A stretch of 64,000 nucleotides of DNA from Bubalus kerabau (taxonomy: Eukaryota; Chordata; Mammalia; Artiodactyla; Bovidae): the NCBI RefSeq assembly GCF_029407905.1, contig NC_073634.1, forward strand, positions 29,091,501 through 29,155,500. The letters are read 5' to 3'. The notes beneath the pieces were generated by a model that saw only the letters and a program-made list of their open reading frames with translations, was not told the origin of the DNA and did no database searches. Both the position numbers and the translations under genes were made by a program. This document shows positions 50,501-59,500 of this stretch, piece by piece. Position 1 is the stretch's first letter, and every line of letters begins with the position of its first letter.

Positions 50501-53500
50501 ATCGAAAACTAAATATTTTAAGAGCTAGGTACTAAAAACAATCCAAGTACTCAGTTAGTTCATAGTCTTAGCTTATTTCAATAATTGAGATGTATGTTAT
50601 AGCCTCAATTAGGAATAACTAATAATTAGTCAATAATTCTAGTTTCAAAACAATTACAATTTTGGATACTGAAATAAAAGACTTCACATTTAATTTCAAG
50701 GATCTGTCACTCTACCTATAGCATCTTCATCATCTACGAGGGCTTCCCTATGAAAACACTACATTATTTAATACATGATCACAGTATTATGACAAGAAAA
50801 CAACATACCCTGGCAGCTCCAGTCCAGAGGACATGTCTTTACTGCTCTGTTCACTCAGTTTTGTGGACTACACCAAGCAACTCTCAAATCTGATCTTTTA
50901 TTTCTAAGTCCTCATTATGTTTTATTTCTTAATCTTGTACAATGTTAAATTAAAAGCTGATGCAAGAACCAACATCTCAGGGCTTTGGTAGAACGACAAA
51001 AAAATTGGTATAGAAGTTTGTAAATTAAGTGTTCTCATTCTAACCGTGCAAGTACCCAGATTTTGGGTTACAAGAAATAAATGTGGAATAAATTAACTGT
51101 TGATATATATATATATTCTCAAACATCACTAATATTTACTTTCGCATCCAATTTCTACTCAAGGATGTTCTCACATTATCTGTTCTGTTTCACGTGCATT
51201 ACACTGAAAACGAAGCCAACATCAAATGTACACAAAAAGCCCTTGAAAAAAATACTAGATAATCCTCTTTAGAACATGGCAAAATGTAAGGGCTACATTC
51301 ACTTACAACTTTCAATATTACTGCTCTTCCAAATGCAATGATCTAAATAGCACAACTTTCATGGCAAACTCTTCCTTTTTGTGGCCGATTAATCTGCCTG
51401 TCACTGGCAGGACAACTGACTTATATGGCAGATATTCCTATGCTTCATTATGAAATTAGGGACTGCTTTCCCAAATCAATCTCAATCATCAAAAGAACAT
51501 CTAGGTCAGATTAACTAAATCTCCTAGGCTTCTGTAACAGTCTACATTTCTGGCTTATCTCTTAACATCTTATTGATTTTTAAACACTGTAAGTTGAAAG
51601 CAAAAAAAAAAAAGAAAATGTAATAAAAACATGGAGAATAGAATTCTAATTGGGATGCTAAATATAACTTATCCAAAACTAGTTAATGCTTAATTAAAAC
51701 AATGAACTCATCTTTAATTTTTCCTGTTTTTCCTATGCACAATCTATTTAATAGACAGTGAGGATAAAGTAATTATTGTAATTTAAAAACAAACAAACAA
51801 ACAGCATGTTTGTTTCCACCTGGGTTACTGCGCTTCAAAACATACTTTGTGAAGCTGCAATTCAGAACTAGGTTCACTTGTATTAGAAAAAAGTAATCCC
51901 AATTTAAAAAATAATTTTCATTAATTTCATTACATCACTGATATAAATTTGCTTTTATCATAACAGGCTTCTACATATATTAGTAGAAACAGATATCAAG
52001 CATAATATTGATAATTATCATTTTGAAGTGAAAACAGATGAATATACTTCAAACTCCACCTCAAAGGAAATCATTTTAAATTTAACTAAAATAGTGATTT
52101 TTACCTGTTCTGAGTTTTGTTACCATTACTGCTAGAAATGGAAAATGGAAAACCACCACTCTGGCTTCACGTCCTCTAGCTGAAGTAGTAGGAGGAAAAT
52201 CAAATGCACAAGGAGGAAGGGACAAACAAAACCAGTAAGAACCAACTATCTATCCCCAGAGCCAAAACAGCAAGGAGTAAAAGGGCATCATGGTAAGTAT
52301 TAAACCTTTCAACAACTGTCCTTTCTCTACACTCTCCAGAGACAGGCTTAAAGACCACGTCTAGTAAGGAGGAAAATATGGCTGAGCAAGTCAAACCAAC
52401 CATCTATCATTAACTAAATATGATCCCAGTGTTACAGAAGATACTAAGTAACTCATGGGAGAGAGGGAGTATAAACTGGCACGAGAACTGACATCTCCTG
52501 AAATTTGGGGGACAGACGCGGGGGAACTGGAGAAGGAAATGGCAACCCACTCCAGTATTCTTGCCTGGGAAATCCCATGGACAGAGGAGCCTGGCAGGCT
52601 GCAATCCCCAGAGTTGCAAAAGTTGAACACGACTGAGCACACATACGCACACAGTGGGGGAGCTAGCTCTAAAATCCCTTCTTTATATGTGAGACCCATT
52701 TTGGCTTATTAAGGAAGGCAAATTAGAATAAAGCCCTGAATCTGATCTGTTAAAGAACAAAGGAAGGAGGAACGAAGGTTGGAAGACTGCTATAATCCAA
52801 AATTTTGGTCCTAAAGGCAAAGTCATAAAAAGAAGGGATATGCCCCCCTGAGAAGATAGCAATTTTACTCTGGCTGAAATGTTATGGAAGAGTAACAGCA
52901 GAGAAAGAGAGAAGGAAAATTCAAGAAAGAGAAATTCTGGAGAAATTTTAAGTTGTTTTGGTGATTCAGATATTAAAGGTTGAGAGATCATGGAGGCTGA
53001 ACTGAATACATGAAAAAGAAAGTGAAAGTGGAGTGTCAGTTGCTCACTCGTGTCTGACTCTTTGAGATCCCATGGACTGTAGCCCACTAGGTGTCTCTGT
53101 CCATAGAATTCCCCAGGAAAGAATACTGGAGTGGACTGCCATTCCCTAGTCCAAGGGATTTTCCTGAGCCAGGGATCGTACCCAAGTCTCCTGCATAGAA
53201 GGCAGATTCTGTACCATCTGGGCCATCAGGAAAGCCCCATATTGAATACATAAATATATCAAATCAACAGGTCCAACACCTTAAACTTAATGAAACATTA
53301 TATCTTATCTCAATTTTTTAAAAAGAGAGATCATGGAAGCAGAGGCAGAAATGGTCTAAGGGTACCAAGAGAAAATCTGAAATCAGGATGCAATTTCCAA
53401 GTCCATGACAACTACTAACTAAATAACCTCCACACTCACACCCTGAACTGAAGTTTCACCACCCTAATTACTCCTCAGAGTTGTTCTGTGAGGCTCACAG

Positions 53501-56500
53501 GAAGATGCACATGAAAATCATTTGAGAAGTATTAAAATGTTACTAATATCGGTTACACTGCTTAGCTTGTAATCTAGGTTTGAACCTTAAGAGACGAGGT
53601 TAGAGAAAGAAATGCTAAGTAAGTTTAAAGTAGACTCTTACTCATTGTGTATTTGTATCCTGAGAACTTAGCTGTAATTACTGAGCTGCTCAAAGGTTAA
53701 GAATAAAACTGATATAATTCTCTACAGAAACTTTTAATATGGTTATTTAACATTTCATGTCATTATTTAACTTTCTGTACTTGTTTGTACCATCTCTCCC
53801 TGGACTTAAGCTGCAATCTTAAAAATATAAAATGAATTATCTAAACAGTGTTAATTTATTTAAATGACCCACAACACTTCTTTCCTGGGAGGCGAATGAA
53901 CTTGACTAAAAGAATGAAGTTATTTTCTCTAAACAAAGAAATACCACCCTATTTTATCATAATATGTAGCAAAAGAAGTATAGGACTAAAATACTAGAAC
54001 TCAGGAGGCCTGGGTTTTAGTCCAATCTTTGCTACTATGAACCATAAAAGAGGTATCACCTATAAACACACAACAAAAATTTTGTCTTTATGCATCAGGG
54101 GCCTTAATAATAACATATGATCCACTTCTGAGAAATGATCCTAAGTAAATAATCTGAAAAACAAATATGCGAGGAGATAAAGATGTGAATTATGATGACT
54201 ACTTACAATAGTGAAAAATGTTCTCAAAAGAGGAATGGGCAAATAATCTTATACAAAAGAATGATGTAGTCATTAAAAATGCTTTAGAACAGTTCTTACT
54301 GACGTTCAGAGAATGCAGAGAGAGCAATGTAGGGTGAAGCAAGTATTATGTAAGCTATATGATTCAATTTCAAGTATATACAAAAGAAATATGCATTGAA
54401 TACAGGACAGAAAACCTACAAAGATGACTAGATGAGTAGTGGCACTGACAGTGAGTCTTAATAAACTTGGTGTATTTTAAACAGTAACACATGTTAAGCT
54501 TTACTTGAATCTATACACAAGCGGAGGGTTTCCCTGGTAGCTCAGCTGGTAAAGAATCCGCCTGCAATGCAGGAGACCCCAGTTTGATTCCTGGGTTAGG
54601 AAGATCCCCTAGAGAAGGGATAGGCTACCCACTCCAGTATTCATGGGCTTCCCTGGTGGTTCAAGACAGTCAAGAATCCACCTGCAATGTGGGAGACCTG
54701 TGATCCCTGGGTTGAGAGGATCCCCTGGAGAAGGGAATCCAACCCACTCCAGTATTCTTGCCTGGAGAATCCCCATGGACAGAGGAACCTCGTGGGCTAC
54801 AGTCCATGGAGGCTGCAAAGAATTGGACACGACTGAAATGACTAAGTACAACACAGCATCCACAGGGGGAACAATCAGGTTGACCATCATCACTGGGAGA
54901 CAAAATACAACACACAAAGTGTATTTATCTGATATTAAAGTTTACAAAAATAATTTGTGAACATTTCCCCAGTTGCACATTTCATTCCAGAATGTGCCAG
55001 AAGAATACTGGAAGGAACAAGGGACAGTCAGCCTACAGAGGATGAGACTGAAGATGAGAGAAAAGGGTTTGACTTCAACACAAGAAAGAACATCACAGAG
55101 AAAGCAGAGCATAAAGCTAACATTCAGTGTTAAACACTGTCCCAGACACTCGAGATGTGGTCTTAGCAGCGTTGTCTGATAGAGCCTTAAGAGAAAGAAC
55201 AAGGATAAAGAAGAGAAGTCCTGTCCTGCTCTGGGGCCTTTGCACAGGTAGTGTCCTCTAAGTGAGATGTTTTTGCTTCCACTCATTACCTGCCTTGCTC
55301 CTAGTTCATCCTTTAGTTCTCATCCCAAACATAACTTCCTCAAAAAGATCTATCTAGTCTTGAAATAGATACTTTTATAGCACGTTCTGTTACAATAAAA
55401 TAATTATTGCACTTTCATCTTTCTAAAGTCTATCTTTAGGACAGACTGTAAGATGTGATCCATAACCGGTTTACTGAAGGAAGGAAGGGAAGAGAGAAAT
55501 GGAGGGTAAATTGATCACACTGGGAAGCCAAGCAAATTTTAGAAACCATGCAAATTTTGTCCACCACCTTAAAGGACTTGACCCAGTTTTAAGTTACAAA
55601 ATCTGCCAATGCCAACTTTATAAGGGTTCATAATGGGAGGTGCTGTTGTCAGATCTAAGTTAGAGCTCAATGTATCTCAAGTCAGAGCTTAGATGCTCTT
55701 ATGCCTCTGTTAATTCATCACTGTTGTTTGGTTGCTCAGTCATGTCCAACTCTTTGCGATCCTATGGACCACAGCCTGCCAGGCTCCTCTGTCCACAGGA
55801 TTTCCCAGGCAAGAATACAGGAGTGGATTGTCATTTCGTTCTCCAGTGGATCTCCCCATGTCTCCTGCTTGGCAGGCAGATTCTTTACCACTGAGCCACC
55901 TGAGAAGCCCTTAATTCACCATAAGTCAGTTCAGTAGCTCAGATGTGTCCGACTCTTTGCAACCCCATGGACTGCAGCACGCCAGGCTTCCCTGTCCATC
56001 ACCAACTCCCAGAGCTTGCTCAAACTCATGTCCATCAAGTCGGTGATGCCATCCAACCATCTCATCCTCTGTTGTCCCCTTCTCCTCCTGCCTTCAATCT
56101 TTGCCAGTCTCCTCCATACTTTCTGCTAATTAAGGTCGCTAGCATTGAGATATCTACTATTACGTATCATTTAAAATGACTGTGTAAAGTGTCCTGAAAA
56201 TCCCCACAACCACTATCCTAATTCAGATCCTATTAACTTTATTGTCCCAAACCTCCTTTCATCGATCACACATCCTTCTGCTAGTATAAACTTCTTTCGA
56301 ACATTGCTGAGAGTTCACTGTCTTCTGAATGAACTCCAGCCTGCTTATTCAGATACTGAAGGGTCTCTGCGAACAACTTACCTTTACAAGGTATTTCTTT
56401 TAAATCCTATACCCCAGGATTAAAGATTTATTTAGGAAATCAGGAAAAAAATAAAACTGGCTTTGTTTGCAGATGACAAGATCTTATATGTAGAAAATAC

Positions 56501-59500
56501 TAAAGACTCCACCAAAAAAACTATTACAACTGATCAATGGATTCAGTAAAGTTGCAGGATACAAAATCAACATAAAGAAGTCAGTTTGACTGCTATCCAC
56601 TAGGAACAAAATATCTGAAAAAAAAAATTGAAACAATCCTAATTCACAAGATTATCAAAATGATTAAAAAAAAACCAAACCCTAGGAATAAATTTAACCA
56701 AGGCTATGAAAGATCTGTACATTGAAAATTATAAGACTTAAGTCAGACACACAACATACACATACACTCATGCACACAGAAGTCCTGCCATTTGCGACAA
56801 CACAGACGGACCATGAAGGCATCATGCTAAGGAAAATAAGTCAGAAAAAGGGGAAGACTATGATTATCATTTATATGTGAAATCTGAAAAACCCAAACTC
56901 CTAAAACCAGGGCATAAAATGGTGGTTGCCAGGGTCTTGGGGGTGGGGGGAAAAGGGAGATGCTGGTCAAACAGTACAAACTCCCATTTCTAAAATGAGT
57001 AAGTTCTGGGGATCTAACGCACAACATTGCAATTAAACCTAATAATACAGCTTATGTACACACACACTCTCATACATTTGAAGTTGCTAAGAACAGATCT
57101 TAAATGTTCTCACCATAGAAAGGGTAATTATTACATGAGGTAACAGAGCTGTTAAATAACACTACTATGGTAACCATTTTGTAATATATAAGCATATCAA
57201 ATCAACAGGGTGTACACCTTAAAGTTATACAATGTTAAGTGTTACTAATATCTCAATGAAGTTGGAGGAAAAAAGGAACTATTTAGAGATTTCCCTTTTC
57301 TACTTCTTTGCTCTACCTCTTAATACCTTTAACACACTTCCAACCCCATCAAACTCCCAAATGTGAAGAGTACTACCACATCCATCAATCTGCACCCTAA
57401 ACCCCATTATCAGTAAAGTCGCCTTATTTCCTACATTAAGAATAAGTTTCTCTCTTGAATTCTCAAAACCATTTATATTTTTCTTATAGCAGTTAACAAT
57501 TGTCAGTCTAATACAGATGTTATCTTCATGTATTAATCTTGTGTTCAAGAAGCTTCACATTAATTCCTTGAGAATCAATCTAGGTCTGATTTACTTTTCT
57601 CTCCCTTAGCGTTTCTTGTAGAGGAAAACAACACTCTTTCTGAATATATATAGAATAAGAATATATATATACCCTCATTACTGAAAACTCAAGAAAATAC
57701 AGAAAAGTATATAGCAAAATACCAGCTATAATTCCACTCTCCTGCAATAAACGATGGTTAGAAATATAAAACTATGTTAAAACATAATACATTTATGATA
57801 TATGTAAACCAACTCATTTTAAAAACACAGGTCATATAACACACCAAATCTTGTTTTGGTCTTCATTTAAGGAGAGCATAAAATATGACTGGTTGACTGG
57901 CTTATCTTATCTCCCACAGTGCTTAGGATACAAAGAAGCTTTATTGCATATTTTGCTTTGGAAATTCAACCCTGGTGAATCTACCCTTGGATAACACACT
58001 GTTGCATTTTGGGGAATGATAAAAATGTTGTTCAGTATATTTATTATGTTCTTTCATATGCTGGTACTGTCCTCATTTATTAATATTCATTACTTTTAAG
58101 ATTTTCAATAATCCTTAGAAAATCACAAAGGAGAACTCCAGGCCTTGAATTTTAACAATCAAAATATCGAGTTCCCCCTCCTACACTGCTGGTGAGAATG
58201 TACATTGGTACAGTAACTATGGAGAACGGTATGGAGACTCCTTAGATAAAAACCGAGTTACCGAATGACCCTGCAATCCCACTCTTGGGTATGTGTCCGA
58301 AGAAAAACACGATCCGAATGGATACGCGCAGCCCGGCGTCACTGCAGCACTGCTGACAACAGCTAAGACATGGGAGCAACGCAAATGTCCATCGACAGAG
58401 AGGCGGGTAGAGAGGGTGTGGCACACACATACAATCAAGATTACTCAGGGGTTAAAAAGAATGAAAAACGCCATTTGCAGCAACATGGATGGACCTAGGG
58501 AGTGCCATATTGAGTGAAGTCAGTCAGTCAGAGAAGGAGAAATATTGTATGACATCCCTTACATGTGGAATCTAAAAAGAAATGATATAAATGAACTCAC
58601 AAAACAGAAACAGACTCACAGACTCCAAGAACAAGCTTACGGTTGCTGTTGGGGGTGGGTGGGGGGGAAGAATGGGGAAAAGGGATAGTTAGGGAATTTG
58701 GGATGGACATGTACACACAACTATATTTAAAACGGATAACCAGCAAGGACCTACTGAATACCACATGGAACTCTGCCACTCTGTTAAGTGGCAGCCTGGA
58801 TGGGAGGGGGACTTTGAGGGAGAATGGATATAAGTGTGTGTATATATATGGCTGGGTCCCTTTGCTGTTCATCTGAAACTCTGATAACACTGTTTGTTAA
58901 CTGGCTATATTCTAACACAAAATAAAAATTTAAAAATAAAATTCATGTTCTTACTTTAATTCAACTCCAACTAACCATTAACAAAAAAAAAACTAAAAAT
59001 GTGCCTCAAATATTTCCATATATTGCATACCTTGCCGTCCTACCCTAGGGTACTGCAAAAGGATTCTGTAAAGCTATTCTCTATCCTTTAAGCACTTCTA
59101 TACACTTTCACTATAAAATTCTGCCATCAGTATACAGCCATTCCTAAATGATGACACTCAACTAACTGTTGTACACTGGCAAAACCTTAAGTAATTAAGA
59201 GGCAGCCTCCTTCTCTTGCTTGTTCACGTGACAAGAATGTACCTTACACTAAAGCATAATTTTGTGAATTACGTGGGGTGAAGAAGACAACAGAGTCTTT
59301 ACCTCTAAGGGGCAAAGAGGATTAATATTATTGATTACTATCATAATCCAAGAAACATGCAAGCTGCTTTACATACTAAATTATGTGATTGAATCTTAAA
59401 GAAAGATACTATATTTCATTTTATAGATGAGGAAGCTTAAAAAGGTTTAGTAACTTATTCTTTATCACAATAGGAAGTAGATGACAAAAGGAGAACCCAC

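Noticed and set aside
50809..50867. A possible extra LRPPRC exon on the minus strand (59 bp, donor GTATGT, codes KLSEQSSKDMSSGLELP)
   Set aside because: The exons at 60848-60954 and 49919-49987 join directly in phase and match the human protein order. Including 59 bp would shift the frame, and the acceptor pyrimidine tract is poor. A rare cryptic exon cannot be excluded.
54528..54600. tRNA-like sequence with box A and box B
   Set aside because: It is the promoter head of a Bov-tA SINE. It does not fold as a complete tRNA and is one of several copies in the window.
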